Assembly: GCF_037026715.1 (NCBI RefSeq)
Contig: NZ_JBANCG010000002.1
Span: forward strand, 496,001 to 560,000
Direction of reading: 5' to 3'
DNA length: 64,000 bases
From: Breoghania sp037026715
GTDB lineage: Bacteria; Pseudomonadota; Alphaproteobacteria; Rhizobiales; Stappiaceae
Shown here: piece after piece, positions 41,391 to 51,000 of the stretch
How the letters are laid out: the number at the start of each line of letters is the position of its first letter
Numbering within the stretch: position 1 is the first letter of the stretch
Translations under genes and position numbers: made by a program
The notes under the pieces: model-generated
Told to the model about the DNA's origin: nothing
Database searches by the model: none
Seen by the model: the letters and a program-made list of their open reading frames with translations, nothing else

Positions 41391-41960
41391 ATGCCCACGA
41401 TCCTGATCTCGCCTCCTGTTGGCGAGCCGATTTCGCTCGCCGAGGCCAAGGCCTTTCTGCGCGTCGATCACGACGATGAGGATGCGCTGATCGGGACGCT
41501 CGTCGCCGCCGCCCGTCTGCAGGTGGAAAACGCCACCGGCCGCGCGCTGATGAGCCAGGGCTGGCGCACCGTGCTCGACGCCTGGCCGGCGCGGCGCGTC
41601 GTGCGGATTGCCCGCAGTCCGGTGGCGGCGATCGACGCGGTGACCGTCTACGACGATCAGGGTGCGGCGAGCGTGCTGGATCCGGGCGACTATCGCCTCG
41701 ATACCGCAAGCCGGCCGGCGCGGCTGGTGATCGATGCCGCCGCGCCTTCGCCAGGCGCCTCGGTCAACGGCATCGAGATCGATTTCACCGCCGGCTTTGG
41801 CACGGCGGGCGACGTGCCGGCGCCGCTCGTGCTCGCCATAAAACGGCTGGTGGCCCACTGGTACGAGAACCGCGAGGCGACGCAGGACGGCGATGTGCCG
41901 GGCCCGGTCGCCGCCCTGATCGCGCCGTACCGGCTGGTCGGGCTGGGCGCGCGCCGATGA
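41391..41960 (+). CDS. GTA gp6, head-tail connector protein
   Basis: 189 residues. The N-terminal ISLAEAKAFLRVDHDDEDAL then LVAAARLQVENATGRALMSQ is the gp6/gp15-like (phiE125 gp8) connector pattern; the centre is beta-rich and the C-terminus is helical with AIKRLVAHWYENREA. ATG 41391 is the first start after the repeat. Four-base overlap with gp7 suggests coupling. Joins the portal to the tail. Confidence 0.92.
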   Translation: MPTILISPPVGEPISLAEAKAFLRVDHDDEDALIGTLVAAARLQVENATGRALMSQGWRTVLDAWPARRVVRIARSPVAAIDAVTVYDDQGAASVLDPGDYRLDTASRPARLVIDAAAPSPGASVNGIEIDFTAGFGTAGDVPAPLVLAIKRLVAHWYENREATQDGDVPGPVAALIAPYRLVGLGARR

Positions 41961-42280
41961 CCCGGATTTCCGATCTCTCCACCCGGCTGGAGCTGGAGCG
42001 GCCGGTCCTTTCCGATGACGGTGCGGGCGGGACCGTGACCAGTTACGAGCCGGCGGGCTTTGCCTGGGGCGCGGTGATGGTCCGCGCCATGGCGGAACGC
42101 TTTTCCGACGAACGGCTCGACGGCGTCGTCACCCACCGCATCCGCCTGCGCGGGAACGCCGAGGTTGCCGGCGGTTGGCGGCTGGTAAAGGGCACGCGCG
42201 TCTTCCGCGTGCTGGCGGCAAGCGATCCCGACGAGCGCGGCCATTGGCGCGATCTGCTGGCGGAGGAGGAAGGCCGATGA
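41957..42280 (+). CDS. GTA gp7, head-tail adaptor (head closure) protein
   Basis: 107 residues of a small beta-barrel type: RISDLSTRLELERPVLSDDG, then AWGAVMVRAMAERFSDERLD and THRIRLRGNAEVAGGWRLVK, matching phage head closure proteins. ATGA overlaps with gp6 and gp8. Length normal for the family. Confidence 0.92.
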   Translation: MTRISDLSTRLELERPVLSDDGAGGTVTSYEPAGFAWGAVMVRAMAERFSDERLDGVVTHRIRLRGNAEVAGGWRLVKGTRVFRVLAASDPDERGHWRDLLAEEEGR

Positions 42281-42690
42281 CCCATGCGGCTGAAGAGCTT
42301 CAGGCAGCGCTCATCGCGCTTCTGCGCGCCGATGCCGATCTTGGCGGGCTTCTTGGCGAGGGCCGGGTGGAGGATGGCGCGCGGCGGGCGGCGGCCTATC
42401 CGAACGTGGTGCTGGGCGACTGGTCGAGCCGCGCCATTGCCGGCGACGACTGGCCCGGCGAGGAGCACCGGCTGGAATTCCTCGTTTTCTCGCGTGCCGG
42501 TGGGCGGCGCGAGGTGCTGGGCCTTCTGGCGCGGCTTTCCGGGCTGATCGACGGCGCCGCGATCTCGCTTGCCGGGCACCGGCTGGTGACGCTTGCCCGT
42601 ACGGGGGAGAGCATCACCCGGACCCGCGACGGCCGTACCTGGCGCGGCACGCTCGCTCTTCGCGCGGTGACGGAACCGGTGGGCGCGTGA
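42277..42690 (+). CDS. GTA gp8, DUF3168 tail completion protein
   Basis: 137 residues. AAEELQAALIALLRADADLG then AAYPNVVLGDWSSRAIAG and HRLEFLVFSRAGGRREVLG match DUF3168, the tail terminator/completion family of siphoviruses. ATG 42277 overlaps the gp7 stop. Followed by a family B repeat, then the major tail protein. Confidence 0.92.
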   Translation: MTHAAEELQAALIALLRADADLGGLLGEGRVEDGARRAAAYPNVVLGDWSSRAIAGDDWPGEEHRLEFLVFSRAGGRREVLGLLARLSGLIDGAAISLAGHRLVTLARTGESITRTRDGRTWRGTLALRAVTEPVGA

Positions 42691-42740
42691 GGGGAAATAC
42701 GGGGGCTCGGTTCTCTCAACCGTCATTGCCCGACGAGCCC

Positions 42741-42853
42741 ACCGTTGTCATCCCCGCGAAGGCGGGGATCCAGCATTCCAGAGGCGGCGCGGTTCTGCCC
42801 GATAACCCGATCCCGCGGTTACTGGATCTCCGCCTGCGCGGGGATGACAACGG
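42741..42853. repeat. Palindromic element, family B, copy 2
   Basis: Arms ACCGTTGTCATCCCCGCG... and ...GGGGATGACAACGGT with inner GGCGGGGATCCAGCATTCCAGA and CCCGATAACCCGAT as in copy 1 (39145-39252). It lies between gp8 and the major tail protein gene. Confidence 0.85.
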
Positions 42854-42935
42854 TGGGTTGGGCAGGGATACGGGCACACGCGGACTGGCCCACCCGCTAG
42901 CCGATCATTCATCACCACCTTCCAAGGAGAACGCC

Positions 42936-43349
42936 ATGGGCGCGCAACGGGGCAGGGATCTCCTGCTGAAGCTCGACACCGACGGGTCGGGCAGCTTCAC
43001 GGCGGTCGCAGGGCTGAGGGCCCGGCGCATCGCCTTCAATGCCGAGACGGTCGACGTCACCGACAGCGACAGCGCCGGACGTTGGCGCGAGCTTCTGGAG
43101 GGCGCAGGCGTGCGCCGGGCGGGGCTTTCCGGCGGCGGCATCTTTCGCGACGGGGCCTCGGACGCCGCCGTGCGCGAGATCTTCTTCGCCGGTGCCATCC
43201 GCGCCTGGCAGGTGGTGATCCCGGATTTCGGCACCGTCGCCGGACCGTTCCAGCTCACCGCGCTGGAATATGCGGGCGAGCATGCCGGCGAGGTGACCTA
43301 CGAGATGGCACTGGAGTCTGCCGGCGCGCTGACGTTTGCGGCCGAATGA
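42936..43349 (+). CDS. GTA gp9, TP901-1-family major tail protein
   Basis: Builds the tail tube, 137 residues. QRGRDLLLKLDTDGSGSFTA at the start and FNAETVDVTDSDSAGRWREL are the hallmark of this family. ATG 42936 follows AAGGAGA. Beta-strand-rich throughout with ALEYAGEHAGEVTYEMALES near the end. Its stop overlaps an alternative start of the next gene. Confidence 0.94.
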   Translation: MGAQRGRDLLLKLDTDGSGSFTAVAGLRARRIAFNAETVDVTDSDSAGRWRELLEGAGVRRAGLSGGGIFRDGASDAAVREIFFAGAIRAWQVVIPDFGTVAGPFQLTALEYAGEHAGEVTYEMALESAGALTFAAE

Positions 43350-43360
43350 GGGAGGTGATG

Positions 43361-43771
43361 ATGGTCAACCGGCACAGGGGCGAGATCGAGGCGATGCTCG
43401 ACGGCCGGCGCTGGACGCTGTGCCTGACGCTGGGCGCGCTTGCGGAACTGGAGGACGCCTTCTCCGTCGCCGACATGGGTGCGCTTGCCGAGCGGTTCGC
43501 CGAAGGCCGGCTTTCGGCGCGCGATGCGGTGCGCATCATCGGCGCGGGGCTGCGCGGGGCGGGCAACGCGGTGGAGGACGCACAGGTCGAGGCGATGACG
43601 GCCGCCGGCGGCGCGCCGGGCTTCGCGGCCATCGTCGGCGATCTGCTCAGAGCGACCTTCGGCGGCGCAGACGACGAGGGCAGCGAGGAGGACTGGCGGG
43701 ACTTCGCCCAGGCCTCGCAGACGCCTCAAGCGCGGGAGGCGGGAGAGAGCGGCGGCCCTTTCGCGAGATAG
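43361..43771 (+). CDS. GTA gp10-type tail assembly protein
   Basis: 136 residues. VNRHRGEIEAMLDGRRWTLC, then LTLGALAELEDAFSVADMGA and ARDAVRIIGAGLRGAGN match the GTA gp10 family, thought to act like the first tail assembly chaperone of phages. ATG 43361 follows GGAGG at five bases; ATG 43346, overlapping the gp9 stop, is the alternative. A hydrophilic tail ends the protein. Confidence 0.88.
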   Translation: MVNRHRGEIEAMLDGRRWTLCLTLGALAELEDAFSVADMGALAERFAEGRLSARDAVRIIGAGLRGAGNAVEDAQVEAMTAAGGAPGFAAIVGDLLRATFGGADDEGSEEDWRDFAQASQTPQAREAGESGGPFAR

Positions 43772-43794
43772 CGCCGTTTCCCTGGGGCGGCGTG

Positions 43795-43947
43795 ATGCGG
43801 TTCTGTCTGGCGTATCTGCGCTGGAGCCCGCAGACGATGTGGCAGGCGACCCCGCGCGAACTCGCGGCCGCACTGGCTCCGGCCCCGAAAGCAGGCGCGC
43901 CGGACAGGGAAAGGCTCGCGGCCTTGCTCAGGCGCTATCCGGATTGA
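43795..43947 (+). CDS. GTA tail assembly chaperone-like small protein (gp10.1 type)
   Basis: 50 residues: MRFCLAYLRWSPQTMWQATP then RELAAALAP, typical of the short protein that follows gp10 in GTAs (rcc01693 type). The start at 43795 may be too late; the frame continues upstream into the gp10 end, as expected for chaperones made by overlap. Length slightly shorter than usual. Confidence 0.75.
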   Translation: MRFCLAYLRWSPQTMWQATPRELAAALAPAPKAGAPDRERLAALLRRYPD

Positions 43948-44000
43948 GGGAACCGAGTGCGAGGATTGGCGGCGCTGGCGAACTGGCCAAACGCTTCCCA

Positions 44001-44092
44001 CCGTCATTGCCCGGCGAAGTCCGGGCAATCCAGCGGGCTCCGCATTCGCTGAGAGTGCTGGATCCCCCGGACGAAGCCGGGGGATGACGGCG
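44001..44092. repeat. Palindromic element, family A hairpins, copy 3 (short)
   Basis: CGTCATTGCCCGGCGAAGTCCGGGCAATCCAG-type left hairpin and CTGGATCCCCCGGACGAAGCCGGGGGATGACGG right hairpin, with GCATTCGCTGAGAGTG between. Equivalent to the inner part of the elements at 33309-33621 and 61852-62069 but without their outer arms. Confidence 0.8.
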
Positions 44093-44185
44093 GAGAGATG
44101 GGACCCGGTTCTCTGTTTTGCTTTTGCGAGGATGCCTTCAATGGGAATTCGGCCCCTCGCGTCCCCCCACACGAAAGGCCATTCC

Positions 44186-44764
44186 ATGCCCGCCACCGAC
44201 GATACCGGCTTCGATCTGCCGTTCGACGATCTCACGCGGTTCCGCTCCGAGATGCGGCTTCTGAATTCGGCGGCCGGCGATTTCTCGCGCGTGCTTTCCG
44301 GCGCGCTGAAAGGTGCGGTCGCCGACGGCAAGCAGCTCGACGACGTGCTGCGCAAGGCCGCCTTGAGCTTTTCGGCAAATCTTGTCTCGCGTTCGCTGAA
44401 TTCGCTCGCCTCCACGCTGACCTCCACCCTCCTCAACGCCTTTTCCGGAGGCGGATCGGCGACGGCCTTCGCCAAGGGTGGGACGGTGCGCGCCTTCGCG
44501 CAAGGCGGCGTGGTCGCCGCGCCCACCTATTTTCCGATGGCCGATGGCGGGACGGGACTTGCCGGGGAGGCGGGGGCGGAGGCGATCCTGCCGCTGGCGC
44601 GCGGCGCGGACGGTCGGCTCGGCGTGCGCGGGGCCGGCGGTTCGGGTGGCATCGCCGTCACCTTCAACGTGACGACGCCGGATGCGGAAAGCTTCGCGCG
44701 GTCCGAGCTGCAGCTTTCCAGAATGGTTGCCCGCGTTGCCGGACGGGGGCAACGCGGGCTGTAA
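44186..44764 (+). CDS. GTA gp11, short tape measure protein
   Basis: 192 residues, very short for a tape measure protein but normal for GTAs, which have short tails. RFRSEMRLLNSAAGDFSRVL then GALKGAVADGKQLDDVLRKA begin the helical core, and LASTLTSTLLNAFSGGG with FAKGGTVRAFAQGGVV and FPMADGGTGLAGEAGAEAIL is the lambda-GpH-like C-terminal signature. ATG 44186 follows AAAGG. Sets tail length in related particles. Confidence 0.92.
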   Translation: MPATDDTGFDLPFDDLTRFRSEMRLLNSAAGDFSRVLSGALKGAVADGKQLDDVLRKAALSFSANLVSRSLNSLASTLTSTLLNAFSGGGSATAFAKGGTVRAFAQGGVVAAPTYFPMADGGTGLAGEAGAEAILPLARGADGRLGVRGAGGSGGIAVTFNVTTPDAESFARSELQLSRMVARVAGRGQRGL

Positions 44765-44942
44765 CACCGTCGCCGCGAGGAGGGGCTGCGGCAGCGGTGC
44801 GTCGGGTCTCCGGCACGGGGAGGGGAGGGAAATCCGTGCAGGAGGCCTGTGCGGTCACTCACACGACCGTCGCGCACACTAGGAAGGCGCCAGCCGGGCA
44901 AGTCATTGAAATCCGTCAACGGACCGAGAAGATCGCCGGCGG

Positions 44943-45194
44943 TCAGCCGATGGCGCCTACCTTGCGCAGCACCTGCGCGATGTCGTCCTTCAGCGCCAGC
45001 CGTTCCTTTTTCAGGTCTTCGGTCGCGGCGTCGCCGGCAGGGCTCACTTCGGTCTCGATCAGGTAAATTTCGTGGTTCACGGCCCCGTAGCGCTCGCACA
45101 GCGCTTCCAGGCGTGCGTCGGACATCTTCAGTTGATGAAGGATCTGCGCTGCTTCGGGGAACTCCTCCTGCAGCTCATGAGGCACGTGATTCAT
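44943..45194 (-). CDS. YdcH-type (DUF465) small coiled-coil protein, inserted on the opposite strand
   Basis: 83 residues. HELQEEFPEAAQILHQLKMS then DARLEALCERYGAVNHEIYL, LKKERLALKDDIAQVLRK is the YdcH/DUF465 helical hairpin with LKxERLxLKD, a bacterial family of unknown function. ATG 45194 follows GGAGAAGAG; upstream in-frame residues are not conserved. It lies between tape measure and gp12 but is antisense to them, so it is a host gene that has landed in the GTA cluster. Confidence 0.88.
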   Translation of the reverse strand: MNHVPHELQEEFPEAAQILHQLKMSDARLEALCERYGAVNHEIYLIETEVSPAGDAATEDLKKERLALKDDIAQVLRKVGAIG

Positions 45195-45284
45195 GGGCTC
45201 TTCTCCTCCGCGATGGAACGACTGTCGCCGACCCAGCGGCATTTCGACATGACGCAAATCAAATCTCCTACGCAAAGGTGAGGC

Positions 45285-45929
45285 ATGGCGACGATAGCGG
45301 CCTTTCATGAGGTGCGGTTTCCGGTCGCAGTCGGCTTCGGCTCGTCCGGCGGACCGGAACGGCGGACCGACATCGTGGCGCTCGGCTCAGGTGGGGAGAC
45401 GCGCAATGCGCGCTGGTCGCGCTCGCGCCGCCGGTACGACGCCGGCTACGGCATCCGCAGCTTCGACGATCTCGCCGCCGTCGTCGCCTTCTTCGAGGAA
45501 CGGCGTGGCCGGCTCTACGGCTTCCGTTTCCGCGATCCCTTCGACTGGAAATCCGGCCGGCCGTCGGCCGAACCCGCCGCCACTGACTGCCGGATCGGCA
45601 CCGGCGACGGCGCGACCGAGCGGTTCCAGCTCGCCAAGACCTATGGCTCCGGCGACACCGCCTATGTGCGCGCAATCGCCAAGCCGGTGGCAGGCACGCT
45701 GCGCGTCGCCATCGACGGGGTGGAGATCGGCACCGGCTTCACGCTCGATGCGACGAGCGGTCTCCTCACCTTTGCGCCCGGATCGATCCCGGCGGAAGGC
45801 GCGGCGATCACCGCCGGCTTCGCCTTCGACGTTCCCGCCCGCTTCGACACCGACCGGCTGGAGGTCTCCATGAGCCATTTCGAGGCCGGCGCCATTCCCC
45901 AGGTCCCCATTGTGGAGATCCTTCCGTGA
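45285..45929 (+). CDS. GTA gp12, DUF2460 distal tail protein
   Basis: 214 residues. FHEVRFPVAVGFGSSGGPER then RTDIVALGSGGETRNARWSR and YDAGYGIRSFDDLAAVVAFF match DUF2460, the GTA distal tail (Dit-like) protein. FYGFRFRDPFDWKS-type motif RGRLYGFRFRDPFDWKSG is intact. GTGA overlap with gp13. Attaches the baseplate to the tail tube in RcGTA-like particles. Confidence 0.93.
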   Translation: MATIAAFHEVRFPVAVGFGSSGGPERRTDIVALGSGGETRNARWSRSRRRYDAGYGIRSFDDLAAVVAFFEERRGRLYGFRFRDPFDWKSGRPSAEPAATDCRIGTGDGATERFQLAKTYGSGDTAYVRAIAKPVAGTLRVAIDGVEIGTGFTLDATSGLLTFAPGSIPAEGAAITAGFAFDVPARFDTDRLEVSMSHFEAGAIPQVPIVEILP

Positions 45930-46834
45930 AGACGCTCTCGCCCGAATTCGCCGCGCATCTCGCCATCGGCGCAACGACGCTCGCCACCTGCTGGAAAGCC
46001 ACGCGCGGCGACGGCACGGTGCTGGGCTTCACCGATCACGACGCCGATATCGTCTTCGACGGCGTGACCTATCTCGCCGACAGCGGACCGGAGGCGAGCG
46101 AAGCGACGACCGGGCCGGGCCTTGCGGTCGGCGGTTCGGAGATCGTGGGCGCGCTCAATGATCTGGTGCTGTCGGCCGAACCCTTGTCGGCAACGGATCT
46201 CGCCGCCGGGCTGTGGGACCGCGCGCGCATCGAGGTGTGGCGCGTCAACTGGGCCGACCCGGCCGAGCGCCTGCTGATGCGCGTTGCCGAGATCGGCGAG
46301 GTGACGCGCGCCGACGGCGCCTTCCGTGCGGAATTGCGCTCGTTGGCGCAGGGGCTTGAGGAGGTGCGCGGGCGGGTCTTCTCCCATGTCTGCGATGCGG
46401 ACCTGGGCGATGCGCGTTGCGGGGTGGATGTGGAGGCGGCAGCCTTTCGCGGCATCGGCGTGGTGAGCGGCGTTCTGGAGCCGCGCCGCATCGTCGTGGC
46501 CGGGCTCGACGGCTTTGCGGAGGATTTCTTCGCACGCGGCCTCTTGCGCTGGACGTCGGGCGCCAACGAAGGTCAGGCGATGGAGGTGGTCGCGCATGCC
46601 ATCGGTTCCGACGGCGCGGTATTCTCGCTGTGGTTGGCCCCATCCGCCGCAATTGCGGCCGGCGACGGGTTCACGGTGACCGCCGGTTGCGACAAGCGGG
46701 CCGGAACGTGCCGGGTAAAGTTCGCCAATCTCGCGAATTTTCGCGGTTTCCCGCACATGCCCGGCAATGACTTCGCGCTGTCCTATCCCAGCCGCGACAC
46801 GGGCGTGAACGATGGCGGGGTGCTGGTGGATTAG
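45926..46834 (+). CDS. GTA gp13, DUF2163 baseplate hub protein
   Basis: 302 residues, GTG start overlapping the gp12 stop. AAHLAIGATTLATCWKATRG then GTVLGFTDHDADIVFDGVTY begin the DUF2163 domain. The cysteines in HVCDADLGDARCGVD and GCDKRAGTCRVKFANLANFR resemble the phage BR0599 / iron-binding tail-hub region, and FRGFPHMPGND ends the core. Adjacent order gp12-gp13-gp14-gp15 is conserved. Confidence 0.93.
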   Translation: MKTLSPEFAAHLAIGATTLATCWKATRGDGTVLGFTDHDADIVFDGVTYLADSGPEASEATTGPGLAVGGSEIVGALNDLVLSAEPLSATDLAAGLWDRARIEVWRVNWADPAERLLMRVAEIGEVTRADGAFRAELRSLAQGLEEVRGRVFSHVCDADLGDARCGVDVEAAAFRGIGVVSGVLEPRRIVVAGLDGFAEDFFARGLLRWTSGANEGQAMEVVAHAIGSDGAVFSLWLAPSAAIAAGDGFTVTAGCDKRAGTCRVKFANLANFRGFPHMPGNDFALSYPSRDTGVNDGGVLVD

Positions 46835-46867
46835 GCGAAGGGTGAAGGGAGGAAGGGAAAAGGGAAA

Positions 46868-47072
46868 AGGGAAAAGGAGCGGCTTTGCCGCACTTGTTGC
46901 GCTGGATTCCGGATCGGCACTCGGCTTCGCCTCGCTTGTCCGGAATGAGGGCGTGTGTGGTGGGCTTCAAGCTTCACACACACTCCCTCATTCCGGGCGG
47001 TCTGCCGCGAAGCGGCATGGCCAGACCCGGAATCCAGCGCATCATTGCGGCAAAGCCGCTCCTTTTCCTTTT
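46868..47072. repeat. Long inverted-repeat element, family E
   Basis: Left arm GGAAAAGGAGCGGCTTTGCC...A and right arm TGCGGCAAAGCCGCTCCTTTTCC (47046-47068) are complementary. Next, GCTGGATTCCGG (46901-46912) pairs with CCGGAATCCAGC (47027-47038). The centre has CGGAATGAGG (46941-46950) and CCTCATTCCG (46986-46995) around a GTGTGTGG/ACACACAC stem. Purine-rich GGGAAAAGGGAAAAGG precedes it. Confidence 0.85.
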
Positions 47073-47115
47073 CCCTTTCCTCGGTACGAAACCGACGCTG
47101 CGAAAAAAGGACCGT

Positions 47116-47412
47116 TCAGCTCCGCCGCGCCGCGATGATCTCGGCGATGCGCTGGGTGTCACCGGCCTGCAGGTAACGGCCGCGGTCGAGGATTTCGAGT
47201 GTGTATTCCACGTAGGTCAGGCCGAGTGCTGCCGCCTTGCGGGCCCGCCTCATGGCGATCGCCGGCGGGATCGATTTCCACACAGCCTCGTGCGCCGCAC
47301 GCCAGCCGAAATAGCTGCCGAAATTGCCCTCGTTCCAGGGGCGGTCCCCGTCGAGCGGCGGTCCGCCATTGTGGCCGAGCAGCGACGAGCGAAGGGATGC
47401 CGGTCGCTGCAT
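47116..47412 (-). CDS. Small protein with LLGHNGGPPLD motif, inserted on the opposite strand
   Basis: 98 residues, soluble. SSLLGHNGGPPLDGDRPW, GSYFGWRAAHEAVWKSIPPA, ALGLTYVEYTLEILDRGRYL make up a small alphaproteobacterial family that I recognise by the HNGGPPLD signature, without known function. ATG 47412 is chosen; upstream in-frame residues look unconserved. It lies between gp13 and gp14 but antisense, directly after the family E element. Possibly a DNA-associated protein. Confidence 0.75.
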   Translation of the reverse strand: MQRPASLRSSLLGHNGGPPLDGDRPWNEGNFGSYFGWRAAHEAVWKSIPPAIAMRRARKAAALGLTYVEYTLEILDRGRYLQAGDTQRIAEIIAARRS

Positions 47413-47616
47413 GGCGATGGGCCCTGTCTTTACGGGTTGGCGGGAAAGAGGCGGGAAAGCGCTCAAGGTCAATGGCTTGAGCTTAGCCCGGGCGGTTCGG
47501 GCGTTTCAATCCCTTTGCCATGCGCGCGGGGAATGGCGCGTGAGCCAGACAGAAATGCGCCCACGCGAGACCGGATGCCGCCGCCGCGAAACGCCACCTT
47601 CCATGAGGGACCCTTC

Positions 47617-48075
47617 ATGCCCCAGATCCCCTACACCCGGGCCGCCCTCGTCGCCGAGGCGCGGGACTGGCTCGGCACGCCTTATCGTCATCAGGCCTCG
47701 CTCAAGGGCGTCGGCGCCGATTGTCTCGGCCTCGTGCGCGGCGTCTGGCGTGCCTTTTATGGTGCGGAGCCGGAACGCATGCCTGCCTACACGCCCGACT
47801 GGGCGGAGGCTGGCGGTGCCGAACAACTGGCCGAGGCCGGGCGCACGCATCTTCTTCCCGTCGATATCGATGCGGCGCTGCCGGGCGACGTCCTGCTTTT
47901 CCGGTTTGCCGCCAATGCCCCGGCAAAGCACGCCGGGTTCTTGAGCGAAGGCACCGCGCGGGCGGGACTTTTCATTCATGCCTACGAGCTTTGCGCGGTG
48001 ACCGAGACGCGGCTCGTGCCCTGGTGGCGCCGCCGGCTCGCCTTCGCCTTCCGCTTTCCAGATGTGAGGGACTGA
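47617..48075 (+). CDS. GTA gp14, NlpC/P60-family cell-wall peptidase
   Basis: Tail-tip peptidoglycan hydrolase, 152 residues. Catalytic Cys36 in KGVGADCLGLVRGV and His105 in APAKHAGFL, with the third polar residue expected near HAYELC. LVAEARDWLGTPYRHQASLK is the standard N-terminal helix of the family. ATG 47617 begins directly at it. Probably cuts the recipient wall during DNA delivery. One-base overlap (TGATG) with gp15. Confidence 0.94.
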   Translation: MPQIPYTRAALVAEARDWLGTPYRHQASLKGVGADCLGLVRGVWRAFYGAEPERMPAYTPDWAEAGGAEQLAEAGRTHLLPVDIDAALPGDVLLFRFAANAPAKHAGFLSEGTARAGLFIHAYELCAVTETRLVPWWRRRLAFAFRFPDVRD

Positions 48076-51000
48076 TGGCAACTCTCGTTCTTTCCACCAT
48101 CGGTCAGGCCGTCGGCACCTTCGTCGGCGGACCCATCGGTGGCCTGATCGGCCGCACGGCCGGTGCACTCGCGGGCCAAGCGATCGACCAGCGGCTGTTC
48201 GGCTCCAAGTCTTCGGTCAAGGGCGCGCGGCTGGCAGACCTTGACGTCCAGTCCTCCACCGAGGGCGCCTCCATTCCACGCGTCTATGGCCGGGCCCGGC
48301 TGACGGGTCAGGTGATCTGGGCGACGCGATTTGAGGAGGTGGTGAAAAAGGAAGACCAGGGCGGCGGCAAGGGCGGTGGAGGTGGCGGCTCCACCACCGT
48401 CACGACCTATTCCTATTACGGCAATTTCGCCGTCGCCCTGTGCGAGGGGGCGGTTGGCCACATCGGCCGGATCTGGGCCGACGGCAAGCTTCTCGACACG
48501 TCCCGGATCACCGTGCGCCGCTATCTCGGCACTGAGGATCAGGAACCCGATCCGCTGATCGAGGCCAGGCAGGGGCTGGGACATGCGCCGGCCTATCGCG
48601 GCACGGCCTATCTGGTGTTCGAACGCATGCCGCTCGCCGGTTTCGGCAACCGTCTGCCGCAGATCGCGGTGGAGGTCATCCGTCCCGTCGACCGGCTGGA
48701 GGAGATGGTGCGCGCCGTCTGCCTGATCCCCGGTGCCGGCGAGTTCGTTTATTCCGGCAATCCTGTGACGCTGCAAACCGGCGCCGGCACCAGCATGTCC
48801 GCCAACCGCCATGTCGTTCACGCGGCAACCGATTGGCAGGCCTCGCTCGACGAGTTGCAGGCGCTGTGCCCCAATCTGGAGCGGGTGGCGCTGGTGGTGG
48901 CGTGGTTCGGCGACGATCTCAGATGCGGGCACTGCCGCATCCGCCCGGCGGTTGAGGACCGCGACACGAAAAGTTCCGGCCTGACATGGCTTGCCGGCGG
49001 ACTGACGCGGGCCGCCGCACCGGAGGTTTCGCGAAAAGGGGGGCGTCCGGCCTATGGCGGCACGCCGGCCGATCAGAGCGTGATGGCCGCGATCGCCGAT
49101 CTGAAGGCGCGCGGGCTTAAAGTGACGCTCTATCCCTTCGTGCTGATGGATGTCGCCGAAGACAACGCGCTCGAAAACCCCTATGGCGGCGCGGCGCAGC
49201 CGGCCTATCCCTGGCGCGGGCGCATCACCTGTCACCCGGCCGCGGGCTGGCCGGGAACCGTGGACCGGACGGCGGAGGCGGCGGAGCAGGTGGCGCGCTT
49301 CGTCGGCTCGGCTGCCCCCGGCGATTTCGCGGCCACCGCGTCGACCGTCTTCTATTCGGGGCCGGCGGAGTGGTCGTGGCGCCGCTTCGTGCTGCATTAT
49401 GCCCATCTGGCGGCCGCCGCCGGCGGGGTGGATGCGTTTCTGATCGGTTCGGAAATGCCCGGCCTCACAACGGTGCGCTCGGATGCCGGCTATCCCTTCG
49501 TCGATGCGCAGGTGGCGCTTGCCGCCGACGTGCGCACCGTTCTGGGCGCGGGAACCGCGCTTTCCTATGCCGCGAACTGGTCGGAATATTCCGGTCACCG
49601 GCCGGACGACGGCTCGGGCGACGTCATGTTCCACCTCGATCCGCTGTGGGCCTCGGGAGATATCGACTTCGTCGGCATCGACTTCTATCCCCCGCTCACC
49701 GACTGGCGCGACGGCACACACGCCGACAGCGGGCTGGCGCTCGATCCGAACGATCTGGGCTATCTGCGCTCCCGCCTTGCCGGCGGCGAATATTACGACT
49801 GGTATTATGCAAGCGAGGCCGACCGGGTGGCGGGCATCCGCACGCCGATCACGGATGGGGCCTACGGCAACCCGTGGGTCTACCGCGCCAAGGATCTCGC
49901 CGGCTGGTGGTCTAATGCCCATTACGACCGGCCGGGCGGCGTGGAGGCCGCAAGCCCCACCGCCTGGGTGCCGCAATCGAAACCCATATGGCTCACCGAG
50001 TTGGGCGTTCCGGCGATCGATCGCGGTGCCAACCAGCCGAACGTGTTCTACGATCCGAAATCTTCCGAATCCGCTCTGCCGTATTTCTCCAACGGCGCGC
50101 GCGACGACTACCACCAGCGCCGGGCGCTGGAAGCGGCCTTAAGCTGGTGGGGAAGCGACCATCCCGACCTTGCGCCCGACGGCAATGCGATGTCCTCCGT
50201 CTATGGCGGGGCGATGGTCGATCCTTCCGCGATCCAGCTCTGGGCCTGGGACGCGCGGCCGTGGCCGGCCTTTCCCTCCGACGTGGAGACATGGGCGGAC
50301 GGCGAGAACTGGCAGCTCGGCCACTGGCTGAACGGGCGGCTGGGGGGCACCGGCGTCGACGGGCTGGCGCGTGCGATCCTCACGGATTTCGGCATCACGG
50401 GCGTGGATGCGCAAGTGAGCGGCTTCGGCGGGGCCATCGACGGTTTCGTCATTCCCGGACCGACGAGTGCGCGCGCCGTGCTGGAGCAACTGGGCGAGAT
50501 CTTCGGCTTCATCGCCACCGACACGGGCACGGCGCTGGCCTTCCGGCCCGCGCTCGCCCGCCCGCACGCGCTCTCGCGTCACGATCTGGCGGAAGCGGGG
50601 GAGGGGGCGGCGCTTTTCTCCGCAACGCGGGCGCAGGAATCGGAGCTTCCCGCCGAGATCCGGTTGAGCTTCACCGATCCGACGCGCGACTATGCCCGCA
50701 TCTCGGTCGCCTCGCGCCGACTTGCCGGTCTGAGCCGCCGGGTCACGGACGCGGATCTCAATATCGCCGCCGATCCTGGATTGATGCAGGTAAGCGCCGA
50801 GGCGCGCCTGCGCGATGCCTGGGCGGGGCGGGAGCGTTTCTCCTTCGCGCTTGCCGAGGCCGGCGCGAAGGCGGGACTTGCGCTGGAGCCGGGCGATCTC
50901 GTCACGCTGGAGGGCGCGCTCATCCGCATTTCGCAGATCGAGGATGGCGGCCTGCGGCGCATCGAGGGCGTGAGCGCGGCGCCCGATCCGTTGCGCGGAC

